Below are positions 42,481-50,533 of a DNA stretch of 64,000 nucleotides, one piece after another (the stretch's first letter is position 1; each line of letters opens with the position of its first letter). Origin of the DNA: Streptomyces viridochromogenes (lineage in GTDB: Bacteria > Actinomycetota > Actinomycetes > Streptomycetales > Streptomycetaceae); NCBI RefSeq assembly GCF_001270495.1, contig NZ_LGUR01000014.1, positions 1 through 64,000 of the forward strand. The letters run 5' to 3'. The notes beneath the pieces were generated by a model. It had not been told where the DNA came from. It made no database searches and worked only from the letters and a program-made list of their open reading frames with translations. Both the position numbers and the translations under genes were made by a program.

Positions 42481-42547
42481 ATGTGGCTGGCCGCGCCCAC
42501 GCGGCGGAGCCGCACAGGTCACAGCCCCGCGCCCCTTTCGGGGCGCT
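42481..42547. repeat. Streptomyces REP-like intergenic element
   Basis: A 67-bp stretch starting TGTGGCTGGCCGCGCC and ending with the hairpin GCGCCCC-TTTC-GGGGCGC (42529-42546). It contains a second small hairpin, GCGGC-GGA-GCCGC (42501-42513). I recognise this arrangement as the abundant, degenerate palindromic element scattered between genes of many streptomycetes. It lies between the crotonase stop and the DUF35 start and could end transcription. Confidence 0.7.
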
Positions 42548-42581
42548 CCACGCACCCGACCTCCAAGGAGGCCCGCCCCCG

Positions 42582-43529
42582 ATGCCCGAAGCCCTCAAGG
42601 CTCCACTGACCGTTGAATTCCCCTTCACCCGCTCCCTCAGTCCGGTCCAGAGCGCTTTCCTGACCGGACTGCGCGAACGGATCGTCCTCGGTGTGCGAAC
42701 CGTGGACGGCCGTACCCTCGTCCCACCTGTCGAGTACGACCCCGTCACCGCCGAGGAGATCCGCGACCTGGTCGAGGTCGCGCCCACGGGCACGGTCACC
42801 ACGTGGGCCTGGAACCACGCCCCCCGCCGCGACCAGCCCCTCGACACCCCCTTCGCCTGGGCCCTGGTCCGCCTCGACGGTGCCGACACCGCCCTCCTGC
42901 ACGCCCTGGACGCCCCCGGCCCCGACGCCGTGCACACCGGCATGCGGGTCCGCGTCCGCTGGGCCGAGGAACGCACCGGCGCCATCACGGACATCGCCTG
43001 CTTCGAGCCGTACGACAGCAGTCCGAACGAGACGGAACCGGCGGACCACACCGGCGAGTTCGAGAACCCGGTCACCGGCATCGTCGCCCCCGCCCGCCTC
43101 GACTACACCTACTCGCCCGGCCGTGCCCAGACGGCCTACATCAACGCCCTTGCCGAACAGCGGAACGTCGGCGAACGCTGCCCTTCCTGCCGCAAGGTGT
43201 ACGTCCCGCCGAGGGGTGCGTGCCCCACATGTGGTGTGGCCACATCCGAACAGGTCGAGGTAGGTCCCCACGGCACCGTCACCACGTTCTGCATCGTCAA
43301 CATCAAGGCGAAGAACCTCGACATCGAAGTGCCGTACGTCTACGCCCACATCGCCCTCGACGGTGCCGGCCTCGCCCTGCACGGCCGGATCGGCGGCATT
43401 CCCTACGACCAGGTGCGCATGGGCCTGCGGGTCGAACCGGTGTGGACGCGGGGCGCCCGCTACCCCGATCACTACCGGCCCACGGGCGAGCCCGACGCGG
43501 ACTACGACACCTACCGGGAGCTGCTGTGA
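42582..43529 (+). CDS. Tandem DUF35 OB-fold protein with one zinc ribbon
   Basis: A 315-aa protein of the OB-fold/DUF35 family that partners with thiolase-like enzymes and acts as an acyl-CoA-binding scaffold. The C-terminal half holds a zinc ribbon CPSCRKVYVPPRGACPTC (C-x2-C-x10-C-x2-C) followed by an OB domain. The N-terminal half is a second OB-like region whose ribbon Cys residues are absent. The ATG is preceded by AGGAGG at a ten-base spacing. Its stop overlaps the start of the first thiolase-like gene. Similar arrays (DUF35 plus thiolase-like Ltp2) form aldolases that shorten sterol side chains, so I infer a retro-aldol or thiolytic complex with the next two genes. Confidence 0.82.
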   Translation: MPEALKAPLTVEFPFTRSLSPVQSAFLTGLRERIVLGVRTVDGRTLVPPVEYDPVTAEEIRDLVEVAPTGTVTTWAWNHAPRRDQPLDTPFAWALVRLDGADTALLHALDAPGPDAVHTGMRVRVRWAEERTGAITDIACFEPYDSSPNETEPADHTGEFENPVTGIVAPARLDYTYSPGRAQTAYINALAEQRNVGERCPSCRKVYVPPRGACPTCGVATSEQVEVGPHGTVTTFCIVNIKAKNLDIEVPYVYAHIALDGAGLALHGRIGGIPYDQVRMGLRVEPVWTRGARYPDHYRPTGEPDADYDTYRELL

Positions 43530-44575
43530 ACCGCGAGATCGCCGTCGTCGCCTTCGCGCAGACCGACCACCGGCGCACCAGCGAGGAGCTCTCCGAGGTG
43601 GAGATGCTGATGCCCGTCCTGCACGAGGTGCTCGACCGGACCGGCCTGAAGACCGCCGACATCGGCTTCACCTGCTCCGGCTCCAGCGACTACCTCGCCG
43701 GCCGCGCCTTCTCCTTCACCCTCGCCCTCGACGGCGTCGGCGCCTGGCCGCCGATCTCCGAGTCGCACGTCGAGATGGACGGCGCCTGGGCCCTGTACGA
43801 GGCATGGACCAAGCTACTGACCGGGGACGCCGACACCGCCCTCGTCTACTCCTACGGCAAGTCCTCGCCCGGCCCCCTGCGCGACGTCCTCACCCGGCAG
43901 CTCGACCCCTACTACGTCGCCCCGCTCTGGCCCGACTCCGTCGCCCTGGCCGCCCTCCAGGCGCAGGCCCTCATCGACGCCGGCGACACGGACGAACCCG
44001 CGCTCGCCGCGGTCGCCGCCCGCAGCCGTGCCGACGCCACCGCCAACTCCCGCGCGCAGCTGAGGGGTTCGGTGCCGGCGGGGGAGTACCTCGTGCGACC
44101 GCTCCGTACCGGCGACTGCCCGCCCATCGGCGACGGGGCCGCCGCCGTGATCCTCGCGGCGGGGGAGCGGGCCCGCGAGTTGTGCGACCGGCCCGCCTGG
44201 ATCCGCGGCATCGACCACCGCATCGAGGCCCACAGCCTCGGCGTGCGCGACCTGACCGACTCACCCTCGACCCGGCTCGCCGCCCAAAAGGCGGGCGCGT
44301 TCCAACGGCCCGTCGACACCGCCGAGTTGCATGCGCCCTTCACTTCGCAGGAGGTCGTCCTGCGCAAGGCGCTGAAGCTCGACGACGAAGTGCGCGTCAA
44401 CCCGTCCGGCGGTGCCCTCGCCGCCAACCCCGTCATGGCCGCCGGGCTCATCCGCATCGGCGAGGCCGCCGCCCGTGTCCACCGGGGCGAGTCCGACCGG
44501 GCGCTCGCGCACGCCACGTCCGGCCCCTGCCTCCAACAGAACCTGGTCGCCGTACTCGAAGGGGATCCGCGATGA
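43526..44575 (+). CDS. Thiolase-like (lipid-transfer type) protein, subunit 1
   Basis: A 349-aa thiolase-fold protein of the lipid-transfer/SCP2-thiolase group. Where thiolases have the nucleophile Cys, this one shows ESHVEMDGAWALYEAW without Cys. The C-terminal GGALAANPVMAAG has Asn where thiolases have the catalytic His of GHP. Both changes argue against Claisen thiolysis and fit non-thiolase or retro-aldolase partners such as Ltp2. It starts with GTG 43526, overlapping the DUF35 stop, and its stop overlaps the next gene. The three are therefore one translational unit. Confidence 0.85.
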   Translation: MNREIAVVAFAQTDHRRTSEELSEVEMLMPVLHEVLDRTGLKTADIGFTCSGSSDYLAGRAFSFTLALDGVGAWPPISESHVEMDGAWALYEAWTKLLTGDADTALVYSYGKSSPGPLRDVLTRQLDPYYVAPLWPDSVALAALQAQALIDAGDTDEPALAAVAARSRADATANSRAQLRGSVPAGEYLVRPLRTGDCPPIGDGAAAVILAAGERARELCDRPAWIRGIDHRIEAHSLGVRDLTDSPSTRLAAQKAGAFQRPVDTAELHAPFTSQEVVLRKALKLDDEVRVNPSGGALAANPVMAAGLIRIGEAAARVHRGESDRALAHATSGPCLQQNLVAVLEGDPR

Positions 44576-45738
44576 GCAAGGAGCCCGTGGCCGTCGTAGG
44601 CATCGGTCAGACCAAGCACGTAGCGGCACGCCGCGACGTGTCGATCGCCGGGCTCGTCCGGGAGGCGGCCCGAAGGGCCCTCGACGACGCCGAGCTGACC
44701 TGGGCGGACATCGACGCCGTGGTCATCGGCAAGGCGCCCGACTTCTTCGAGGGCGTGATGATGCCGGAGCTCTACCTCGCCGACGCGCTCGGCGCGGTCG
44801 GCAAGCCCATGCTCCGGGTGCACACGGCCGGCTCGGTCGGCGGATCCACCGCCCTCGTCGCCGCCAACCTGGTCGCCGCCCGGGTGCACGGCACCGTCCT
44901 GACGCTCGCCTTCGAGAAGCAGTCCGAGTCGAACGCCATGTGGGGACTGTCCCTGCCGATCCCCTTCCAGCAGCCCCTGCTCGCCGGGGCGGGCGGCTTC
45001 TTCGCCCCGCACGTGCGCGCGTACATGCGACGCAGCGGCGCGCCCGACACCGTCGGCTCGCTGGTGGCGTACAAGGACCGGCGCAACGCGCTGAAGAACC
45101 CCTACGCGCACCTGCACGAGCACGACATCACCCTGGAGAAGGTCCAGGCCTCGCCCATGCTGTGGGACCCGATCCGCTACTCCGAGACCTGCCCCTCCTC
45201 CGACGGCGCCTGCGCGATGATCCTCACCGACCGGGCCGGAGCCGCCCGCGCGCCCCGGCCGCCCGCCTGGATGCTCGGCGGCGCGATGCGCAGCGAGCCC
45301 ACCCTCTTCGCAGGCAAGGACGCCGTGTCGCCGCAGGCCGGCAAGGACTGCGCGGCCGACGTGTACCGGCAGGCCGGCATCGCCGATCCGCGCCGGGACA
45401 TCGACGCCGTCGAGATGTACGTGCCGTTCTCCTGGTACGAGCCCATGTGGCTGGAGAACCTCGGCTTCGCCGCCGAGGGCGAGGGCTGGAAGCTCACCGA
45501 GTCCGGGGTGACCGAGCTGGACGGCGACCTGCCCGTCAACATGTCGGGCGGCGTCCTGTCCACCAACCCCATCGGCGCCTCCGGCATGATCCGCTTCGCC
45601 GAGGCGGCCCTCCAGGTGCGCGGCCAGGCCGGGGAACACCAGGTGGAAGGCGCCCGGAAGGCGCTCGGGCACGCCTACGGCGGGGGGTCCCAGTTCTTCT
45701 CGATGTGGCTCGTGGGATCCGAGCCCCCGGACGCCTGA
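44572..45738 (+). CDS. Thiolase-like (lipid-transfer type) protein, subunit 2
   Basis: A 388-aa thiolase-fold protein, paralogous to the preceding gene. The N-terminus has VAVVGIGQTKHVAAR and the region RVHTAGSVGGSTALVAA replaces the thiolase Cys loop. The C-terminal NMSGGVLSTNPIGASG also has Asn in the GHP position. ATG 44572 overlaps the stop of subunit 1 (ATGA). Two unequal thiolase-like proteins plus one DUF35 protein suggest a hetero-oligomeric enzyme that cleaves a beta-hydroxy or beta-keto acyl-CoA from a branched or isoprenoid substrate. The activity needs experiment. Confidence 0.87.
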   Translation: MSKEPVAVVGIGQTKHVAARRDVSIAGLVREAARRALDDAELTWADIDAVVIGKAPDFFEGVMMPELYLADALGAVGKPMLRVHTAGSVGGSTALVAANLVAARVHGTVLTLAFEKQSESNAMWGLSLPIPFQQPLLAGAGGFFAPHVRAYMRRSGAPDTVGSLVAYKDRRNALKNPYAHLHEHDITLEKVQASPMLWDPIRYSETCPSSDGACAMILTDRAGAARAPRPPAWMLGGAMRSEPTLFAGKDAVSPQAGKDCAADVYRQAGIADPRRDIDAVEMYVPFSWYEPMWLENLGFAAEGEGWKLTESGVTELDGDLPVNMSGGVLSTNPIGASGMIRFAEAALQVRGQAGEHQVEGARKALGHAYGGGSQFFSMWLVGSEPPDA

Positions 45739-45856
45739 GGCGGCTCCCGGACGGCGGTCGGGACGGCTCCGCAAAGGTCCCCCTCACGTGGCCTGTCGGC
45801 ACTCGGAACCGATCGCTAGGCTGGCCCGCGGACGACGAATCGGGAGGAGCACGGAC

Positions 45857-46099
45857 GTGGCCGAGAGCACCATCCAGCAGCAGCCGTTCACGGGCTGGGA
45901 GAAGCCGGAGCTGGACCTCAGCAACGCCGATTGGCACTCGAGCAGCCGTGGCCTGGGGGATGTCCAGATCGCCTTTGTCGAGGGGTTCATCGCGATGCGC
46001 AACAGCGGCAGCCCGGAGAGTCCTTCCCTGATCTTCACACCCGCCGAATGGGGCGCGTTCGTGTCCGGCGCGAGGGAGGGCGAGTTCGACCTCACCTGA
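45857..46099 (+). CDS. DUF397 domain protein
   Basis: An 80-aa protein with the DUF397 pattern: a W-x-S-S-S start (ADWHSSSRGLG), IAMRNSGSPESPSL in the middle and the FTPAEWGAFVSGAREGEFD end. These small proteins usually sit next to an XRE/DUF5753 regulator and act as its partner or anti-regulator in streptomycetes. Here there is no such neighbour: it stands alone between the thiolase-like operon and the universal stress gene. GTG 45857 is eight bases after AGGAG. Confidence 0.8.
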   Translation: MAESTIQQQPFTGWEKPELDLSNADWHSSSRGLGDVQIAFVEGFIAMRNSGSPESPSLIFTPAEWGAFVSGAREGEFDLT

Positions 46100-46234
46100 C
46101 GCCGCCTTCGGGCCGATCCGGGTGTGTTCCGCCCGATTTTCCGGACACGTGACCTTGAGAACCCCCCTCGGGGCGACGCCTGAGCCAGGCTGACCCCGGG
46201 AGGGGGGAAGGTCGTAATCCGGAGGCGAGAACCC

Positions 46235-47173
46235 ATGAGCACCCTGCCGGTCATCGCGGCGGTCGACGGTTCGGACGACAGCCTGGTCGCGCTGGACTGG
46301 GCCTTCGACGCCGCCCTGGTACGCGAGGCGCCGCTGCGGGTGGTCCATGTGTGGCAGTACGCCGCGTGGGCCAAGCCCGACGTCCTGCCCGCCGGGCGGC
46401 CGGTGCCGGAGGACGATCCGGTGCTCGACCGGGTGCGCCGGTATCTGGAGGCGCGGGTCGAGCCGCCGGCGACGGAGTACGTCGCCCTGGAGGGCGAGCC
46501 CGCCGCGGTCCTGCCCGAACTGGGCACCGCCGCCCAGCTGTTGGTGCTCGGCTCCCGGGGGCGCGGCGGCTTCGCCAGTCTGCTGCTCGGCTCCAACGGC
46601 ATGGCCGCGGCTCGCGATGCCGGGTGCCCGGTCGTCGTGGTGCCCAAGCCCGGCCGCGATGGGGGCACCTCCCACGCCTTTCGGGCAGTGGGGGACCGCG
46701 ACGGGATGCCGGTCGAGCCGGGGCCGCGGGTCGTCGTCGGCCTCCAGGTCGACAGCCCCGACGACGCCACGCTGTCCTTCGCCTTCGCCGAGGCCGCCCG
46801 GCGCGGCGCCCGACTCCAGGTCGTCGCCGCCTACACCTGGCCGCTGCACGTCTGGACGGCCGCCACCGCCCAGATCGTGCCGCCGTCCCACGACCAGGAC
46901 GCCGTCGAGGCCGAGACCCGCACCCTCGCGGAAGGTGTCCTCGCCCCGTACAGCGAGCGCCACCCGGACGTGCGCGCCGAGACGACCGTCGTCCCGGGTG
47001 ACGCGGCCGGGCACCTGGTCTCGGCATCGAGGGACGCGAGCCTGGTCGTCGTGGGCCGCCACAGACGCCGCCTCCTGGCCCCGGCCCGCATGATGGGCTC
47101 GGTGACCCACGCGGTCCTGCTGCATGCCGCGAGCCCGGTGGCGGTCGTGCCGCCCGCGCCGATGGAGGAGTGA
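46235..47173 (+). CDS. Universal stress protein, tandem UspA domains
   Basis: A 312-aa cytosolic protein with two UspA domains. The first contains the ATP-binding loop GSRGRGGFASLLLGS, while the loop of the second domain is degenerate (GRHRRRLLAPARMMGS). The N-terminus opens PVIAAVDGSDDSLVALDWAFDAA. Such proteins bind ATP and respond to stress or hypoxia. ATG 46235 is behind GGAGG. It is an intact paralogue of the frameshifted gene at 8111-8991. The neighbours do not say what it works with. Confidence 0.92.
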   Translation: MSTLPVIAAVDGSDDSLVALDWAFDAALVREAPLRVVHVWQYAAWAKPDVLPAGRPVPEDDPVLDRVRRYLEARVEPPATEYVALEGEPAAVLPELGTAAQLLVLGSRGRGGFASLLLGSNGMAAARDAGCPVVVVPKPGRDGGTSHAFRAVGDRDGMPVEPGPRVVVGLQVDSPDDATLSFAFAEAARRGARLQVVAAYTWPLHVWTAATAQIVPPSHDQDAVEAETRTLAEGVLAPYSERHPDVRAETTVVPGDAAGHLVSASRDASLVVVGRHRRRLLAPARMMGSVTHAVLLHAASPVAVVPPAPMEE

Positions 47174-47558
47174 GGGTCCGGGCCCCGTCGGGCGGCGGTA
47201 CCGAACCAGGGCTCGGCCGGGGACGGCAGTGTGTTGTCGGCCGGTGCGCGCAACTCCCGTAGGTGCCAAGGGCCTCGCCGGCCTCACTGACGTTCCGCCT
47301 GAGGTCGGCGCGCGGAACGCGGCCCCAGGGACCGGCCAGGTTCCGGCCGGGACTCGTCCGGGAAACGGGTCGGCGGGAGCCCCCGCTCAGACCGAGGCGG
47401 GCGCACAGGTCCGTCGCCGCGGGCCGCATCACGCTCTCGTCGGGCATGACGGCGTCGCATCGCTCGTCGGTTTCCACCCCGGACCGCGCCGCCCGGGCGC
47501 AGGCCTCGAACCCATGCCCGCACGTCACGCAACAGGCCCGGCCACGTACCATGGCGAC
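47174..47558. other. 385-bp region without a recognised gene
   Basis: The stretch between the universal stress gene and the next small gene has several open frames, but none resembles a known family or has a supporting ribosome site. I see no clear hairpin. It probably holds the promoter of the downstream gene. Confidence 0.45.
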
Positions 47559-48056
47559 ATGTCGTTCCTCCGCCGCCGCAGCGCCACGCCCGCCGGGCCC
47601 GACTTCGACGTACTGGCCATGGATCCGGGCGACTGGCCCGGCAACCTGGGCGCCGGGCTGCTGCCCGCCCCCGATGGCAGCTGCCAGGGTGTCTTCCTGC
47701 GCTACGACCTGTTCGGCGGCCGCGGCCCCGCGATGATCATCGGCAATCTGCCGCAGGGCTCCCCGGCCCGTGAGGTCGACGAGGGCGAGATCCCGTTCGA
47801 GGTCGCCCAGCTGCTGCTGGCCCTGGAGAACGACGAGGACGTCACCGTCGTCGGCAGCGAGGACGTGCCCGTGATGCAGGGCGACAACCTCCTGATCGTG
47901 CGCCGCCTGAAGCTCTCCGAGAGCCGGATCTCCTGCGTGCAGTTCGACCGCAGCGACAACGTCCTGGTCACCATCGCCGCTTGGGACCGCCCCATCACCG
48001 ACGACCTGTACGCCCTTCTGAAGCCGCTGCCCGCGGAGCTCTTCCAGCAGGGCTGA
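47559..48056 (+). CDS. Conserved hypothetical protein (Streptomyces family)
   Basis: A 165-aa soluble protein, opening MSFLRRRSATPAG and ending with ITDDLYALLKPLPAELFQQG. The middle has a segment GPAMIIGNLPQGSPAREVDEGEIPF. It looks like an alpha/beta domain with no catalytic motif I recognise. I know very similar proteins from other streptomycetes, but not their function. ATG 47559 has no strong ribosome site. The next gene is on the same strand but behind a hairpin and its own promoter. Confidence 0.72.
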   Translation: MSFLRRRSATPAGPDFDVLAMDPGDWPGNLGAGLLPAPDGSCQGVFLRYDLFGGRGPAMIIGNLPQGSPAREVDEGEIPFEVAQLLLALENDEDVTVVGSEDVPVMQGDNLLIVRRLKLSESRISCVQFDRSDNVLVTIAAWDRPITDDLYALLKPLPAELFQQG

Positions 48057-48070
48057 ACCCTCCTGCCTGA

Positions 48071-48089
48071 GGCCCCGTTGTTCGGGGTT
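48071..48089 (+). terminator. Short hairpin after the hypothetical gene
   Basis: CCCCG (48073-48077) pairs with CGGGG (48083-48087) around TTGTT, extended by two G-U pairs, 15 bases after the stop. It is small, so it is only a candidate terminator. Confidence 0.4.
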
Positions 48090-48102
48090 CCGCACATGTT
48101 GT

Positions 48103-48150
48103 CATGACCCTTGCCGCAGAGTCATCGGATCTCTAGCGTCAAGGGTCATG
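48103..48150 (+). promoter_or_regulatory. Inverted repeat flanking a near-leaderless GH95 promoter
   Basis: CATGACCCTTG (48103-48113) and CAAGGGTCATG (48140-48150) are perfect 11-bp inverted copies 26 bp apart. A promoter TTGCCG (48111-48116)-17-TAGCGT (48134-48139) lies between the arms. The right arm contains the ATG of the GH95 gene (48148). The predicted transcript start is within a few bases of the ATG, and no ribosome site precedes it. A repressor dimer could bind both arms and close the promoter. Confidence 0.6.
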
Positions 48151-50529
48151 TCGCATGAGTCGTGTGAGTCCCATGAGATCACCCGCAGGGCAACGCTGAA
48201 GGTCGCGGCCGGTGGGGTCGGCGCGCTTACTCTCGGAATCGGTGCCAGCGAGGCTGTCGCCGCCGATTCCTCCGATGTATCGAGGGGGTCGTCCGTGCTC
48301 TGGTATGCCACCCCCGCCGCCGACTGGGAGCGTGAGGCTCTGCCCATCGGCAATGGCGCCCTCGGCGCCATGGTGTTCGGCACCCTCGCCTCCGAACGGC
48401 TCCAGTTCAACGAGAAGACCCTCTGGACCGGCGGCCCCGGATCCGCCCAGGGCTACGACCACGGCAACTGGCGCGCACCCCGCCCCGACGCCGTCACCGC
48501 CGTACAGGACGACCTCGACGCGCGGACCACCCTCGACCCCGAGTCCGTCGCCGACCGGCTCGGCCAGCCACGGATCGGCTACGGCGCCCACCAGACCTTC
48601 GGCGACCTCCATCTCGACCTGCCGGGCGCACCGACGACGCCCCCGGACGACTACCGGCGCGAACTCGACCTGGACACCGCAGTCGCCTCCGTCGTCCACA
48701 CCCACCAAGGCGTGCGCCACCAAAGGGACTTCTTCGCCTCCCACCCGGACGGCGTGATCGTGGGCCGCCTCGGTGCGGACCGGCCCGGCAACGTCAGCTT
48801 CACCCTCCGCCACACCTCGCCCCGCGCCGACTTCACCGCCACCGCGGCCGACGGCACCCTGACGGTTCGGGGTGCCCTCGCCGACAACGGGCTGCGCTTC
48901 GAGGCGCAGGTCCGGGTGCGCGCCGAGGGCGGCACCGTCGCGTCCGACGCGGCCGGCACCATCACCGTGACCGGGGCCGACAGCGCCTGGTTCGTCCTGG
49001 CCGCGGGCACGGACTACGCCGACACCTATCCCGACTACCGCGGCCCCGACCCGCACGCCGCCGTCAGCCGCGCCGTGGAACGGGCCGGCGCCCACTACGA
49101 AACCCTGCTCGTCCGGCACGTCCGAGACCACCGGGCCCTGTTCGGCCGCGTCGGCCTCGACATCGGCCAGTCACTCCCCGCGGACGTCCCCACGGACCGG
49201 CTGCTGGCCACGTACACCGGCGGCACGACCGCGGCGGACCGCGCGCTGGAAGCCCTCTACTTCCAGTACGGCCGCTATCTGCTCATCGCCTCCTCGCGCC
49301 CCGGCTCCCTGCCCGCCAACCTTCAGGGCGTCTGGAACAACAGCACCACGCCCCCGTGGTCGGCGGACTACCACACCAACATCAACATCCAGATGAACTA
49401 CTGGCCCGCCGAGGCCGCGAACCTCGCCGAGACGACGGAGCCGTACGACCGCTTCGTCGAGGCCCTGCGCACGCCCGGACGCCGTACGGCCAAGGAGATG
49501 TTCGGCTCACGCGGCTGGGTCGTGCACAACGAGACCAACCCGTACGGCTTCACCGGTGTGCACGACTGGGCGACCGCCTTCTGGTTCCCCGAGGCGGCGG
49601 CCTGGCTCACCCAACAGCTGTACGAGCACTACAGATTCGGCGGCTCCACGCACTACCTGCGCACCACCGCGTATCCGGTGATGAAGGAGGCCGCCGAGTT
49701 CTGGCTCGACAACCTGCGCACCGATCCACGCGACGGCACCCTCGTCGTCACCCCCAGCTACTCGCCCGAGCACGGCGACTTCACGGCCGGAGCCGCCATG
49801 TCGCAGCAGATCGTCCACGACCTGTTCACCAACACCCTCGAAGCGGCCCGGATCCTGGGCGACACGCCCGCCTTCCGCCGCCGGGTCGAGGAGGCGCTGA
49901 ACCGGCTCGACCCCGGGCTGCGCATCGGCTCCTGGGGGCAACTCCAGGAGTGGAAGGAGGACTTGGACGACCCGACCGACACCCACCGGCACGTCTCCCA
50001 CCTGTTCGCCCTCCACCCCGGACGGCAGATCGAACCCGGCAGCGAGTGGGCCGAGGCCGCGAAGGTCGCCCTGACCGCACGCGGAGACGGCGGTACCGGC
50101 TGGTCCAAGGCATGGAAGATCAACTTCTGGGCGCGGCTGCGCGACGGGGACCACGCCCACAAGATGCTGGGCGAACAGCTCAGGTCCTCCACCCTGCCCA
50201 ACCTCTGGGACACCCACCCGCCGTTCCAGATCGACGGCAACTTCGGTGCCACCTCCGGGATCGTGGAGATGCTCCTCCAGAGCCAGTACGACGTCGTCGA
50301 GGTGCTGCCCGCCCTCCCCGCCGCCTGGCCGACCGGCTCCGTGCGCGGCCTGCGCGCCCGCGGCGGCGCCACCCTCGACATCGACTGGGCGAACGGCCGG
50401 GCGACCCGTATCGCCCTGAAGGCGTCAAGGTCCCGTGAACTCACCCTACGCAGCGACCTGTTCGAGGACGGGCAGCTGACCTTCAGGGCGGTCGCAGGCC
50501 GGCGGTACACCTGGGACAGGGAGGGATGA
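48148..50529 (+). CDS. GH95 family alpha-L-fucosidase (Tat-exported)
   Basis: A 793-aa glycoside hydrolase family 95 enzyme, an inverting alpha-1,2-L-fucosidase or related alpha-L-galactosidase. A twin-arginine signal (RR at 13-14, then a hydrophobic run ending near residue 39) directs it outside. The N-terminal beta region opens with ATPAADWEREALPIGNGALGAMVFG. The (alpha/alpha)6 barrel has the family motifs NNSTTPPWSADYHTNIN and QMNYWPAE, and DGNFGATSGIVEML lies near the C-terminus. It would remove fucose from plant xyloglucan or similar glycans. The ATG is inside the right arm of the inverted repeat. It is convergent with the amidase gene, leaving four bases between stops. Confidence 0.93.
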   Translation: MSHESCESHEITRRATLKVAAGGVGALTLGIGASEAVAADSSDVSRGSSVLWYATPAADWEREALPIGNGALGAMVFGTLASERLQFNEKTLWTGGPGSAQGYDHGNWRAPRPDAVTAVQDDLDARTTLDPESVADRLGQPRIGYGAHQTFGDLHLDLPGAPTTPPDDYRRELDLDTAVASVVHTHQGVRHQRDFFASHPDGVIVGRLGADRPGNVSFTLRHTSPRADFTATAADGTLTVRGALADNGLRFEAQVRVRAEGGTVASDAAGTITVTGADSAWFVLAAGTDYADTYPDYRGPDPHAAVSRAVERAGAHYETLLVRHVRDHRALFGRVGLDIGQSLPADVPTDRLLATYTGGTTAADRALEALYFQYGRYLLIASSRPGSLPANLQGVWNNSTTPPWSADYHTNINIQMNYWPAEAANLAETTEPYDRFVEALRTPGRRTAKEMFGSRGWVVHNETNPYGFTGVHDWATAFWFPEAAAWLTQQLYEHYRFGGSTHYLRTTAYPVMKEAAEFWLDNLRTDPRDGTLVVTPSYSPEHGDFTAGAAMSQQIVHDLFTNTLEAARILGDTPAFRRRVEEALNRLDPGLRIGSWGQLQEWKEDLDDPTDTHRHVSHLFALHPGRQIEPGSEWAEAAKVALTARGDGGTGWSKAWKINFWARLRDGDHAHKMLGEQLRSSTLPNLWDTHPPFQIDGNFGATSGIVEMLLQSQYDVVEVLPALPAAWPTGSVRGLRARGGATLDIDWANGRATRIALKASRSRELTLRSDLFEDGQLTFRAVAGRRYTWDREG

Positions 50530-50533
50530 CGCG

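Noticed and set aside
46108..46140. TCGGGC...GCCCGATTTT after the DUF397 gene
   Set aside because: The stem is only 6 bp with a 17-base loop. It could be a weak terminator, but support is thin.
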